DNA of 64,000 nt from Argopecten irradians (lineage: Eukaryota; Mollusca; Bivalvia; Pectinida; Pectinidae): contig NC_091134.1 of assembly GCF_041381155.1 (NCBI RefSeq), forward strand, positions 7,244,255 through 7,308,254, in the 5' to 3' direction. Shown here piece by piece: positions 24,001 through 32,003 of the stretch. A program made the translations under genes and the position numbers. Position 1 is the stretch's first letter; each line of letters starts with the position of its first letter. Under the pieces are notes generated by a model. The model did not search any database, had not been told where the DNA came from, and saw only the letters and a list, made by a program, of their open reading frames with translations.

Positions 24001-26425
24001 CATGGATTGTAACCAAATTTGGCCATAAACATCCTTGGGGGGAGGGGAACAGAACTTGTATAAATTTTGGCTCTGGACCCCTTTTGGCAGGAGGGGTGGG
24101 GCCCAATAGGGGAAATAGAGGTAAATCCTTTAAATCGCTATTAGCCATAGAGTTTTGCATGGATTGTAACCAAATTTGGCCACAAACATCCTTTGTGGAA
24201 GAGGAACAGAACTTGTATAAATTTTGGCTCTTGCCCCCCGGGGGCAGGACGGGTGGGGCCCAATAGGGGAAATAGAGGTAAATCCTATAAATCACTACTT
24301 GTCCTAGAGTTTTGCTTGGATTGTGACCAAATTTGGCCATAAACATCCTTGGGGGAAGGGGAACAGAACTTGTATAAATTTTGGCTCTGACCCCCTGGGG
24401 GCTGGAGGGGTGGGGCCCAATAGGGGATTTAGAGGTTAATATTAAAATTCCTTCAGAAAAGAAACAATGAACCTGTATTCAGAACATTTCTTGGCATTAC
24501 AAACCAGGTGAGCGATACAAGCCCTTTGGGCCTTTTGTTTTATTTACATATGTAGTTGTCGGATAACGTAAATTATCTGTATGAAGAAGCCGAAGCCATG
24601 TATATTGCTTTAGAAAATGACTGTCATATAATGGCCGGCATCGACTGATCATCGTGTAATTAGACCATATAATTTGATTCTTGACGTAACCTGAAGCGAT
24701 CGGTCGTATGTAGGTTGCAGACGAGAAAATCCCAAAGAACATTCACGCAACTAACTAACTAAACTACGTTTATAAGCGGTAACAAAGCCAAGTTTGCTGT
24801 AATCCATTCCTTTTAAACGTATGATTCTCTCTTTAGTGATAACATTCACATTAACAATCAATATCGGTCGGTTTTAACAAACACTAGGCATACATGTGGT
24901 GCACTAATGTAAAAAAACGACTTCCGATCGATAAAATCCGGATCGTGATGATCGGTATTCGGTTCACTTCTCCAAACCGAATCCTCTCTAAACCGGCCGA
25001 AATTATATGCACCGACCCTGGTCGGTTTCGGGAGGTTCAACTGTATAGCTTAAATTTTATTCAATATGGTTGAACATTTGGTGTTTAAAGTAATAGATCT
25101 ATACATGCCAATGAACTTTATAACTTAATTACTTTCTAAAGCATACAAACTGAAATGGTACTACCAGTATAAAATCATTCAAAAAATTATAGATACTTAC
25201 ATATTTCACTATTTGAATCTTTGTATCAAAATGATTCAAGCCTTTATATATACAGGCATTAATATTTAATATGGTGTATTTATAAATTATAAACTATTTT
25301 ACATTTGATCGTGAAACATTTACTATACATATATATAAACCAAATTCATCAAAAATACCAAAAACAAATCGCACACAGAATACAAACGTCCACAGATCAG
25401 GAGTGATATGGTGTAATTTGGAATGACATAGACATATGATAAAAATCAATCACTCTAGTCGACCAAATAAGCGGCCATGTCCCTATAAGCGCCCCTCACC
25501 CTTTTTGAGGCCTCGATTTCAATTGCCCAGGCATAAATAAAGACCCAAACTACACAAAATCATAGATTTGCAACTGTATAGATTTGCGATAATTTTGTCT
25601 AATCAGCATCTTTTCATTATGATATTTTCAAATTTCTCAACACCCTGGGCGCTTATTGGGTCTAATCGGTATTCATATTGAGTCATACGCAAACAAGAGG
25701 ACATAGTAAAAAGCTTGCGAAAGGACGTTCTAGACTTATCATAAGGAAAAATAATTTTTGACAACGAATTGTAAACAATAGGAATTTTCTTCCAGAAAAT
25801 GTAATTTCATCAGAAACCCTACACCGGTTGAAGTCCAGACTGAACTGCCAATGGAATTCATGAGAACACACAACAGCCCAATATCAAGAACAATATAGAA
25901 ATAATTAAGTTAAGAGATACCTACGGCATATTGATGAAATACCTTGACAACAGGTAACAGGTAACATAATAAAAATCAATTCACTTTTGATCCTGCATGG
26001 AAATGTGTGAGGGGTCTTCAGTGTGGGAGGAAACACTAGTGACTCGGAAAAGTAGCCCTGACCTTTTCACATCTAATCAGTGCCAAAGATCAAACCCTAG
26101 ACAGCTAGGTGAAAGGCTGGTGTGTTAACCACAACACTACCCAATTGATATTGTGTATCATTCTTGCATTTGGTCGATATTAGATAATAATTTGTCTGAA
26201 CAAGGCTTGATCAATTATTTGGATTTTATGTCGGATGTGAAAATAATGAACAAATGTATGTAGTTCACTACTGATACGATATAAATATTCATTCAATCCA
26301 AACATGCGCCACTTACCAAATCTCTTTAATTTTGTGAGATTTCTCTGTAGCACAGATGCCAGGACCTCCTGTCCCTCTCTGGTTTTGAGCCAGTCTAAGT
26401 TGAGCAATGAGCCTGATGCCAGCAT
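2802..26425 (-). CDS. CPLANE2: CPLANE2/RSG1 small GTPase, complete five-exon gene
   Basis: This is a Rab-like GTPase of the ciliogenesis and planar polarity effector complex; in vertebrates it acts with Fuzzy, Inturned and Wdpcp at the basal body. Coding exons are complement(2802-3033, 4397-4533, 6255-6379, 22482-22634, 26317-26425): 756 bases and 251 residues, close to the human length. All junctions use GT-AG and keep phase. The P-loop is GKSGVGKTS (exon 2), the switch II region is FWDTGE with KKYDH (exon 3), the core strand is ADAVIFLFSF (exon 4), and the G4-like TKFDQ spans the exon 4/5 junction. WDTGE in place of the usual WDTAGQ is typical of RSG1. I start at the ATG complementary to 26423-26425, which follows an in-frame stop and a likely UTR splice acceptor and aligns with the human N-terminus. 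The gene looks intact. Intron 2 is 16.1 kb and consists largely of Helitron-type repeats. Confidence 0.93.
3299..3654 (+). mobile_element. TTAA-flanked MITE, AGATGCTCC family, copy 2
   Basis: Same ends as copy 1. The left flank is TTAA, and the right end is degenerate (AACTTTAC). It lies in CPLANE2 intron 4. Confidence 0.85.
3948..4303 (+). mobile_element. TTAA-flanked MITE, AGATGCTCC family, copy 3
   Basis: Best-preserved copy: TTAA flanks at 3944-3947 and 4304-4307, TIRs AGATGCTCCACCACTGACA and GGTGGAGCATCT. It lies in CPLANE2 intron 4. Confidence 0.9.
4397..4533 (-). CDS. CPLANE2: CPLANE2 coding exon 4
   Basis: The acceptor is cgctacag and the donor gtatcc. Encodes ACLDKADAVIFLFSFIDKSS, then FDDIPHQLTRIS and TKLVIGTK, the RSG1 core beta strand and G4 approach. 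Confidence 0.9.
4615..5641 (+). mobile_element. Family A Helitron-like element A1
   Basis: Begins CAAGAGATCCCAGAGGGATC, continues with a 155-bp tandem core (aagat anchors at 5126, 5281 and 5436), then a short ACGG stretch, and ends in the hairpin AGCCCACCATC/GATGGTGGGCT before TAAAA. There are no TIRs, the 3' end is a hairpin, and there is a tandem core with a microsatellite, as in bivalve pearl/HINE-type non-autonomous Helitrons. It lies in CPLANE2 intron 3. Confidence 0.75.
5737..6135 (+). mobile_element. TTAA-flanked MITE, AGGCCCACTACC family
   Basis: TIRs are AGGCCCACTACCTTTCCG on the left and the complement of CGGAAAGGTAATGGGCCT on the right. TTAA flanks are at 5733-5736 and 6136-6139. 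At 399 bp it is non-autonomous. The TTAA target suggests a piggyBac-type transposase. Confidence 0.85.
6255..6379 (-). CDS. CPLANE2: CPLANE2 coding exon 3 (switch II)
   Basis: The acceptor is ttttttaag and the donor gtaagt. Encodes GIQTTSLFWPGK, then MFQIQFWDTGEN and KKYDHIMP, matching the RSG1 G2-G3 region closely. Confidence 0.92.
6421..7207 (+). mobile_element. TA-flanked TIR element, CCGTATTTTCCCT family
   Basis: TIRs are CCGTATTTTCCCTAATGAG and the complement of TTAATAGGGAAAATACGG, each followed by a GGGCGCC-rich stretch. TA dinucleotides flank at 6419-6420 and 7208-7209. It is 787 bp and no transposase was seen. The TA target fits the Tc1/mariner superfamily. Confidence 0.8.
7210..7524. 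other. Intronic DNA, nothing recognised
   Basis: Unique AT-rich CPLANE2 intron sequence. No exon, repeat or motif was identified. Confidence 0.5.
7525..10836 (+). mobile_element. Family B Helitron-like element B1 (3' end lost)
   Basis: Begins CAAGAGGCCCATGGGCC. It has a first tandem block of about 113-126 bp units (7870-8165, each with CCCTATAGACCAATTTTCAT), then a second of about 160-bp units with CAGCCCCTAGGGGTC. It is split by element A2 (8249-10000), resumes at 10001, and stops at 10836 without the terminal hairpin. Family B ends elsewhere in AGGTCATCCTGACCT plus a hairpin arm. Confidence 0.75.
8249..10000 (+). mobile_element. Family A Helitron-like element A2, nested in B1
   Basis: Complete from CAAGAGATCCCAGAGGGATC to the terminal hairpin CCACCATC/GATGGTGGGCTAA. 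The core has about nine 155-bp units, seven with CAAGATGGCGGC followed by the inverted GGCCATYTTG. An ACGG/GGAC microsatellite fills 9848-9945. It splits a family B unit inside the AT-rich CATTTATATAAAATATG site. Confidence 0.8.
10837..11737. other. Intronic DNA with a TGTAATTAC-type repeat fragment
   Basis: The first 60 bases are a TAATCGTAATTACATTT-like fragment related to the palindromic repeat at 19884-20057. The rest is unique AT-rich intron. No gene was recognised. Confidence 0.5.
11738..12852 (+). mobile_element. Family C Helitron-like element C1
   Basis: Begins CAAGAGGCCCAGAGGGCC, has a core of about seven units of 156-158 bp (each with GTTACAATCCATGCAGAAC), then an ACGG microsatellite at 12762-12800. 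It ends in the hairpin AGCTCACCGGCCC/GGGCCAGGTGAGCT. B2 starts directly at its 3' edge. Confidence 0.75.
13606..14733. mobile_element. Unclassified insert with 152-bp palindromic end, in B2
   Basis: The sequence departs from the family B unit at CATTTATATA and rejoins at ATATATAAAATATG, so TATATA is probably duplicated. The left end is a near-perfect palindrome (13608-13759). The right end holds a diverged copy of one arm (CATTGCGTTTATG, TTGAACGCAAC), giving degenerate terminal inverted repeats. No transposase was seen. Confidence 0.6.
13608..13759. repeat. 152-bp near-perfect palindrome
   Basis: Arms of about 70 bp run from AGATTGAACAGTGTTTTGAT to its complement ATCAAAACACTGTTCAATCT, meeting at GAGCGCTAGCGCTAC. 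There are few mismatches. It can form a strong hairpin or cruciform. Confidence 0.9.
16740..18985 (+). mobile_element. Family E Helitron-like element
   Basis: Core units of about 171 bp have AATGTGTCTATGAAGTTT anchors at 18321, 18492, 18663 and 18832, followed by an ACGG-type stretch (18898-18935). The terminal hairpin CCCCGCCAACTTCGTTGGGC is followed by GGGG. It is split at 16918-18320 by a TIR element. The left edge is not clear. Confidence 0.65.
16918..18320. mobile_element. TIR element, CCCAGTGGGCACA family, nested in family E
   Basis: The left end is CCCAGTGGGCACATAACGTC and the right end is complementary, GTTGTGTGCCCACTTGGG. Subterminal AACGTTTT/GGTTGC stretches are also inverted. It is 1403 bp with no transposase recognised. 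No clean target duplication is visible, so the superfamily is left open. Confidence 0.7.
18986..19883. other. Intronic DNA, nothing recognised
   Basis: AT-rich CPLANE2 intron sequence. A short tandem of CACTCTGTGTATTCTATA occurs near 19600-19640. No gene was identified. Confidence 0.5.
19884..20057. repeat. TGTAATCGATTACA palindromic repeat fragment
   Basis: Multiple short inverted TAATCGATTA, GTAATTGATTAC and AGTAATTGTGCCC stretches are typical of a widespread animal MITE-like repeat. It abuts truncated family A element A3. A related fragment is at 10837-10895. Confidence 0.6.
20058..20698 (+). mobile_element. Family A Helitron-like element A3 (5' truncated)
   Basis: About four 155-bp core units, a very short ACGG stretch and the terminal hairpin CCCACCATC/GATGGTGGGCTAA. 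The 5' end is lost at the junction with the TGTAATCG repeat. It runs into family B sequence TAAAATATGATTG. Confidence 0.75.
20699..22413 (+). mobile_element. Family B Helitron-like element B3 (fragment, complete 3' end)
   Basis: One 160-bp unit (20699-20861), then element A4, then the end (22238-22413): CACGACGCACGGCGCACG, AGGTCATCCTGACCT at 22381-22395 and the closing hairpin arm CGGTCAGATGACCTAA. This is the clearest family B 3' terminus in the window. Confidence 0.75.
20862..22237 (+). mobile_element. Family A Helitron-like element A4, nested in B3
   Basis: Complete from CAAGAGATCCCAGAGGGATC to CACCATC/GATGGTGGGCTA. About seven core units, and an ACGG microsatellite at 22123-22185. It is inserted at the same TCATTTATATA site of the family B unit as A2. 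Confidence 0.8.
22482..22634 (-). CDS. CPLANE2: CPLANE2 coding exon 2 (P-loop)
   Basis: The acceptor is gattcag and the donor gtaaat. Translates as LLERPMVPLHI, then YKVFLLGKSGVGKTS and CPIPVVHSETQ. It carries the GTP-binding P-loop. Confidence 0.92.
22683..25043. mobile_element. TA-flanked Tc1/pogo-like element holding Helitron C2
   Basis: The left TIR is CAGTGGAACCTCCCAAAACC and the right TIR is complementary, GGTTTCGGGAGGTTCAACTG, with TA at 22681-22682 and 25044-25045. TA plus CAGT ends fit the Tc1/mariner-pogo superfamily. Without the nested family C element it is about 1.2 kb, and no transposase is seen. It lies in CPLANE2 intron 1. Confidence 0.8.
23402..24538 (-). mobile_element. Family C Helitron-like element C2
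   Basis: Reverse orientation: terminal hairpin AGCTCACCTGGCCC/GGGCCGGTGAGCT at left, GTCC microsatellite (23455-23488), about six 156-bp units, and a diverged 5' end near GGCCCAAAGGGC at right. It looks full length. Confidence 0.75.
25046..25983. other. Intronic DNA with a weak TIR-like pair
   Basis: AT-rich. AATAAGCGGCCATG (about 25465) and CTGGGCGCTTATTGGG (about 25645) are loosely inverted and may mark an old short element. No gene was recognised. Confidence 0.4.
25984..26146 (-). mobile_element. tRNA-derived SINE, copy 2
   Basis: Diverged copy of the element at 85-232: shared GTGTGAGGGGTCTT, GGAGGAAAC, CCCTGACCTTTTCA and CTAGGTGAAAGGC. The tRNA-like part is on the minus strand, with a decayed B box. 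Confidence 0.75.
26317..26425 (-). CDS. CPLANE2: CPLANE2 coding exon 1
   Basis: Encodes MLASGSLLNLDWLK through LTKLKRF plus one base. The donor is gtaagt. An acceptor (tgttttag) at 26440-26441 shows that the exon begins at 26439 with 14 bases of 5' UTR, so an upstream noncoding exon is expected. Confidence 0.9.
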
Positions 26426-26640
26426 CTTGAAGTAATCCTCTAAAACACAGTTGATAAAGTGTTTATCAGTCACATATGAAATAAAATTACACACTTTAGT
26501 TACATGTACTTACTTCATAATAGTAAAGTTTTGATATCGCATCTTATCAAAAATGCACAACCCGGTATAGTATACATACATTATATGTATGACACCAGTG
26601 ATGAAATTCAATGTGGTCTAGGAATTCGATAGCTACTGTT

Positions 26641-26682
26641 GTAGCGGAAAAGATATCACCTTCTGACTGACTTTTCCGCTAC
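26641..26682. repeat. Short hairpin
   Basis: GTAGCGGAAAAG and CTTTTCCGCTAC are perfectly inverted with an 18-bp spacer, between the likely CPLANE2 UTR exon and coding exon 1. Confidence 0.8.
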
Positions 26683-26786
26683 TGCAAGGTCCCTCTATAA
26701 AGGTGTGGGAAACCAAATCGGGTAGACCGACCATCGATTATGTCTTGTCAAAAATTATTCCGATCAAACACGGCTTTGACACATAC

Positions 26787-26940
26787 CTGGATGTTAGTAG
26801 GGGATGTTATTCTAGCTATAGACGTCAAGTTTTTAACTTTATCACCATTATTTAATCAGATAGATGCATTTGAATCCAATGTTGACAATTTCTTAGCTAA
26901 AATCGAGCGACATTTTGTAAACTACCACCGCGCATGCGCC
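26787..26940 (-). promoter_or_regulatory. Possible CPLANE2 promoter and noncoding first exon
   Basis: A perfect NRF1-type site GCGCATGCGC lies at 26930-26939, and a good donor (CATCCAG then GTATGT) on the minus strand ends a possible UTR exon at 26787. All upstream frames into coding exon 1 are closed, consistent with a noncoding leader. No transcript evidence. Confidence 0.35.
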
Positions 26941-26964
26941 AGTCTCCGAGAACATTACTTGTGA

Positions 26965-27568
26965 GGCCCATTGGGGGACACGCACAATATGAGTCATATG
27001 AAAGGAGTAGGCCTAAAAATATATCGCATGGGTAATACAATTTTTACTTTGACATCATCATTTAGGAATGGAAATTTGTGGAAATAATCTTATAAATTCT
27101 AGCATCAGAAACTCTTCGTGATTATCTCTGTTCTCATATTTTTTATAATTCATAAATGAATTTGTCAGCTATAATTATGATACTTATAATCAATATCAAT
27201 AAAATTTCATACACGCACATTTCTTCCGTCAATACACAAGCCACATTTTATATAAATTATTTCCTACATTTCCAAAAAAACTCAAATCAAGTTTAAACTT
27301 TATAATTAGTTTAATTAGTTTGGTTTATTATGTTTAATGTTGTAAGGCACATGAAACAAACTACAGAAAAATCCTGCAGTTGAGTTTTGAAAAAAAAATG
27401 GAAACAAATGCACTTACCAAATTTTGATTTAAACATATTTTATTGTGTAATTTTATATACAATGGGATCGGGCACAAGTTTTCCAACTTATATGAAGCCC
27501 TTTCCCTACAGTTAATTATATAACAAAGAATGCAAAAATGGCAAAAATATACATATTTACAAGATTTT
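26965..27568. other. Intergenic AT-rich DNA
   Basis: No gene or repeat recognised. Confidence 0.5.
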
Positions 27569-27602
27569 AGAGAGAGAGGGAGAGAGTGAGAGAGAGAGAG
27601 AG
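27569..27602 (+). repeat. AG dinucleotide microsatellite
   Basis: AGAGAG run with a few interruptions. Confidence 0.9.
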
Positions 27603-27788
27603 TTTATTTTAATAATTGTATATAATTACTAATTTATTGAAGTGTATGTATTTGTGATCACTCCCGATGCTGACGACACTTTCCAAATAAAAATAAGTTT
27701 GACATAAAAGATAATAATTAATCATTCTAAAAATAAAAAACAATAACAAATAAAACTTTCAAAAAATTACAGATGCTATTGATAAATT

Positions 27789-28216
27789 CAAGGACGTATA
27801 TGAGAAGGATAAGTCACACTGGGTTTTGGGGAAGTCCAAGGCAGGCGCTTTTGTGTTTGTGCATTGACCTTGACGTTGGGCGACGACTGATTTTCCTTTG
27901 ATATCCGCCGGCGCAGCCTTTGAAGTAGCTTGCGGGTGCGAGATGCTTACCGTCTTTCTTTCTGAAGCCGGCCGTCATTTCATGAGCTGTCGTATTTTTT
28001 AACAAAAATTTAAGACTTATCCTCTAAATCTTCCGTTCTTAAAGCAAGCGATAAACGTTGTGGAATTTAATAAACTTTACATTGGTGTTTCATTTGATTC
28101 GATAAGATAAGTATTTGTTGAGAAAAACGGTTTTTATTACCGGTTCATAGGCGTCTCGCGTGGTGTTTAGTAATGTAAAGAGACAGTCACGAATCCTTCT
28201 CACTTATAAATCCTTG
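27789..28216. mobile_element. MITE with CAAGGA ends
   Basis: Ends CAAGGACGTATATGAGAAGG and the complement of CCTTCTCACTTATAAATCC plus TTG. ATAAATT is repeated at 27782-27788 and 28217-28223, a 7-bp flank duplication. It is 428 bp with a locally GC-rich interior and no convincing gene. Shorter derivatives lie at 28602-28670 and 33491-33525. Confidence 0.7.
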
Positions 28217-28601
28217 ATAAATTGAACAATTTGAATTTGTCGACTTAATCTGTGCATAAAGTAATGACATCTAAAATCTATTAAAAAATAAAAATGTACG
28301 ATACAGTTAGTATTGATATAGAGTCTATATATTATAATATATATCTAGTTTATAACTTACTTCTGAACACACAAGTGCGTCGGTAGAGATATGCCGGAAG
28401 TGAACTACAATTGTAAAATATGATGCGAAACCGGAGAAAAAAATCCGGATTTTCCAGATAGATTTGTTTTCTTTTCTGATAACATTATTTTCAAGTTACC
28501 CCTTTTGTCATTCGAATTTATCAAGTCAACAAATTATTTTACATTGTGATATTAATGTTGTTTATGTTTAAAAAAAATACCCCTTATCTAAATCACTCAT
28601 G

Positions 28602-28670
28602 CAAGGATCTCATATACGTCCTTGACTCATGATATTAATTCCGATTCTGTATCTCACTTATAAATCCTTG
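28602..28670. mobile_element. Short derivative of the CAAGGA MITE
   Basis: Contains CTCATATACGTCCTTG and CTCACTTATAAATCCTTG, the two ends of the 27789-28216 element, only about 30 bp apart. Confidence 0.6.
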
Positions 28671-29229
28671 TGTATACCTTTTCCAGAAACATACATGTAT
28701 ATATGGAAAACATATACTTAAAGGTGATAAAAACAGATTTTAAATATGCTATTTTTGTGTTGATATTTGTTTATTGTGATGCACTTTATGATTTCCAACA
28801 AAAAATACAGGTTGTATTTGACGTAATATTAATAAAATGTGCTTGAAACGAAGTCCATAAACACCCTTGTCTAGAACGATCGCATCGCTTATCGCCCCTG
28901 ATATCACCAGGTGGCCGTAGATTCGTGACATCATCTAGATCTGAGACCAACAGCTGTGACAAGAGCCGGGAAATTCAATGGGACAGTGTTGCGGTATTGG
29001 CGATTACAAATATATAAAACAGTCGCGCTACGTGTAGTTGCTATATTGATAAGTGGAAATGTATCCGTATATATAGTATACAATCTATAACATACCCTGA
29101 TATAATAAAACGATCGTTTACTCATTCTAATCGTTATATTCTGGGCTATAAAATTGTTATGTTCTTTAGGTCAAAAGTCATAAATCGTGTCCGTGTGTGT
29201 CAACTCAGGTTCGAGGAGGTTGCGGTTAT
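28671..29229. other. Intergenic DNA, nothing recognised
   Basis: AT-rich; no gene, repeat or clear signal. Confidence 0.5.
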
Positions 29230-29305
29230 TTAAGGATTAACTTGAATAGATTTTTTATGTTATGGAGATATAACATAAAAAAAATCTATTCAAATTAATC
29301 CTTAT
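29230..29305. repeat. Short palindrome (mini-MITE or hairpin)
   Basis: TAAGGATTAACTTGAATAGA pairs with TCTATTCAAATTAATCCTTA around a 9-base loop (about 33-bp arms). Confidence 0.85.
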
Positions 29306-29858
29306 AATTCAATTTACTAAAGATAACCTCTTCAATATTTAAAATTCATTTTGGGACTCTTTTGTCTATGAAATCATTACGCCGTCATCTCAGCCAATCA
29401 GAAGCAACGTTACAAACGGCGACGCCATTTTTTCCTTTATGGACTGATAAAGTAAATTTTTAAGCCAATGAAAATGCTCGTTACAAGCAAAATTGAATTA
29501 TATGTACATACATATAATGCATATTTACAAAAGTAGACCCCGACATCCTTCATACCCTTTCTAAAACCCTATCATACCGCGACAAACGTGCCCCTTTCCC
29601 GCCTCGTATATATGTATGTACTACACACCTCTATTTCCTATTTGGAAATCCTTCAGAACACCGCACAGAAAGGATTAGGCTTCTTTGTTTTTTTAAAGTT
29701 CTGTAATAAGTTTTTACGGATTTATTCGACAAAATTTCGGGGCTTTCCGTGTACGAAAATAGAATAACATGTACAGTAGTAATAATGCACGCACAACCGA
29801 TAAAATAAGACGGGACAAAACATAGATACTAGATACAATGGCCAAATATGCATGACAT

Positions 29859-30174
29859 CATCCTCGATACTCCAGGGCTTCCGATCACTAGCGATCTCTA
29901 CACCCCTGGACTATCTCATAGTAAATCTGGAGGCAACAGAATAGAACAGGTAATTTAGTCATTTGATGTACATCAAAAGAGCGTATAACGGTACACTGTG
30001 GTCGACTGTGTGGCTTTGATATTAGTCATCGCTCTCTCTGTAGTCTTCAAAGGAATTCTTTGCAGGCCTGTGATTGGTCAAATGTTTTCGGCTGAACTGC
30101 CTTCAATTTCACTATGAGATAGTCCAGGGGTGTAGAGATCGCTAGTGATCGGAAGCCCTGGAGTATCGAGGATG
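29859..30174. mobile_element. MULE-type MITE with exact 9-bp target duplication
   Basis: Long inverted ends start CATCCTCGATACTCCAGGG and run about 65 bp, including GATCACTAGCGATC. GCATGACAT is repeated exactly at 29850-29858 and 30175-30183. A 9-bp duplication is the hallmark of Mutator-like elements. It is 316 bp and non-autonomous. Confidence 0.9.
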
Positions 30175-30183
30175 GCATGACAT

Positions 30184-30947
30184 GTACTCGTGGACAAGAT
30201 ATGCACGTTTAATAGTTCAACTTATACAGGGCCATGAAACAACCTATTTCTTATAAAAGACAAATCATTTACAAGACCGCTTCATTGTATTATCGAGCAT
30301 TGGCGAGCATACTATTTACAATGGTTGTGACGATTTTTACGATGTATTATGATGATTTTAAAGCATTCTTAACATTGTAATTTTTCGATTTTAAATTACC
30401 TGCATTTATATAATGATAATATTGTGAATGTCGTCATATCATTATGCAACCCTGCTCGATCTGAACATACCGGCTTCACACCATCGGCACATTGTTGTGT
30501 AACTCAAAGTACATGTACAAAGAAATGTAATAATGAATTAATTGTCTTGCTAAGACTTATACACATTTTTTTAATTCATGCAGTAGAATCTCTAAAAGGA
30601 AGTATGAAAACTGTGCAGGAGGACACTTTGTTTTTTCTTTTAATCATGCGCGTATGTTTGTAACAGATGATTTTTTCCATCGAAACGTAGGTCTAAGGAG
30701 GTGGGCCGCAATAATTGTCCATTTTCACTACAATCTTATTTTGCACATAAAATTACCAGTATGTATATCAAAACTCCCCGGTTAATTTTATGTGTAAACT
30801 ATAAATTACATACATGCACAGTCGTATTACTCCAGGGTGGACTGAATAGGAAAGTAATACTTATTCATTCGTGAAAAATGACCTTATGTTTAACCCCCAC
30901 ATGATCTATATGTACTCGACATTAATGACATCATCATTTACATATCG
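30184..30947. other. Intergenic DNA, nothing recognised
   Basis: No convincing coding region; short frames lack any family signal. Confidence 0.5.
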
Positions 30948-31143
30948 TGACGTCATTTTATAGGTTATGACGTCAATAATGTGTCATTATGTAGGGGATA
31001 AACATGCTACCCAATAAGTCGGAATATAACATATTTTTCTCCGTGTGTAAGACCTAAGACCTGTGGCTAAAATCCACATGCATGTTGACAGTTCCGCGAT
31101 CGGCACACCGGCTTCCGCTAGTTGATTGTCTCAGATGACGTCA
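30948..31143. promoter_or_regulatory. Cluster of three perfect CRE motifs
   Basis: TGACGTCA occurs at 30948-30955, 30968-30975 and 31136-31143. A GTAAGT donor-like site lies at 31167, in a locally GC-rich stretch. This could be a CREB/ATF-bound promoter or enhancer. No gene is assigned. Confidence 0.4.
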
Positions 31144-31499
31144 CAACTCATCGGAACTCAAGGGAGGTAAGTCATAGAAAAAAATCTGTCGTCAAAAAGA
31201 TGTGAAGATTGATTTCATTAATTTTACTATTTAGAGACAAAATATAAGCAAATATCAAACTGATATATGTTTTAATAGGACATACAAATGTTTCTAGCGT
31301 ATTATCTCATTTTCCATGTCCCTTCTGTTTTTATCACCTTTAAAACATCATTATAGTACGTACTATCTTGCGATACTTCTGACACTTTGAAACTCTAATT
31401 AGGATATTTGGAACCGTATGATTTTGATATGAAAGTTTACTCATAATTTCAAATTAATTAACAAATAATATGTTGACCAATGAAATGATTACTTGTTTT

Positions 31500-31757
31500 T
31501 TATTTCAATTTTCATTTTCACTAAAGTCAACTGTGACCTTAAAATTGATCAAGGTTATTCATTTGAAAAAAAAACCCATGGAAGCCCATTATCTCAACAT
31601 GCAACAGGCCCTGTTACTTCTTAAGGCCTCTTATTTGTTGACAAGAAGTCATTTAAATATTTTAGCCTTTGTGGTCTTGAGTGAAGGTCTAGATCATTCA
31701 TTTGAGCATACTCTATCAAGCCCTTCATCTAATCTATTGCTACAGGCCCAAAATTAA
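31500..31757 (-). repeat. Degenerate family D unit pair
   Basis: AGGCCTCTTATTTGTTGACAAGAAGTCATTTAAATATTTTAGCC-like order matches the family D core read in reverse. It is old and no ends survive. Confidence 0.5.
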
Positions 31758-32003
31758 GTACATGTATGCTACTGTTTTGTGCACCATTCTGCAGCACCAT
31801 GACAATAATTAACAGTTACTGATTTGCTGTTCACCATCCAGGTGAGGAGATTTACCTGTGATCTTGCACTGAGAACAATTCTGAGATAGACTATAACGCC
31901 CTATCAACACACCTTAACCCCTATGAAAACACCCCACCCTACCCAGAGTTGGTGTTCGGGGAAGACCCAAGTCCAGCATGCCACATGTACATGCACAAAT
32001 TTT
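31758..32003. other. Intergenic DNA, nothing recognised
   Basis: Contains a proline-like CACCCCACCCTACCC stretch; no gene. Confidence 0.4.

Noticed and set aside
27814-28005. GC-rich 63-codon frame on the minus strand
   Set aside because: Lies wholly inside the CAAGGA MITE and has no recognisable domain.
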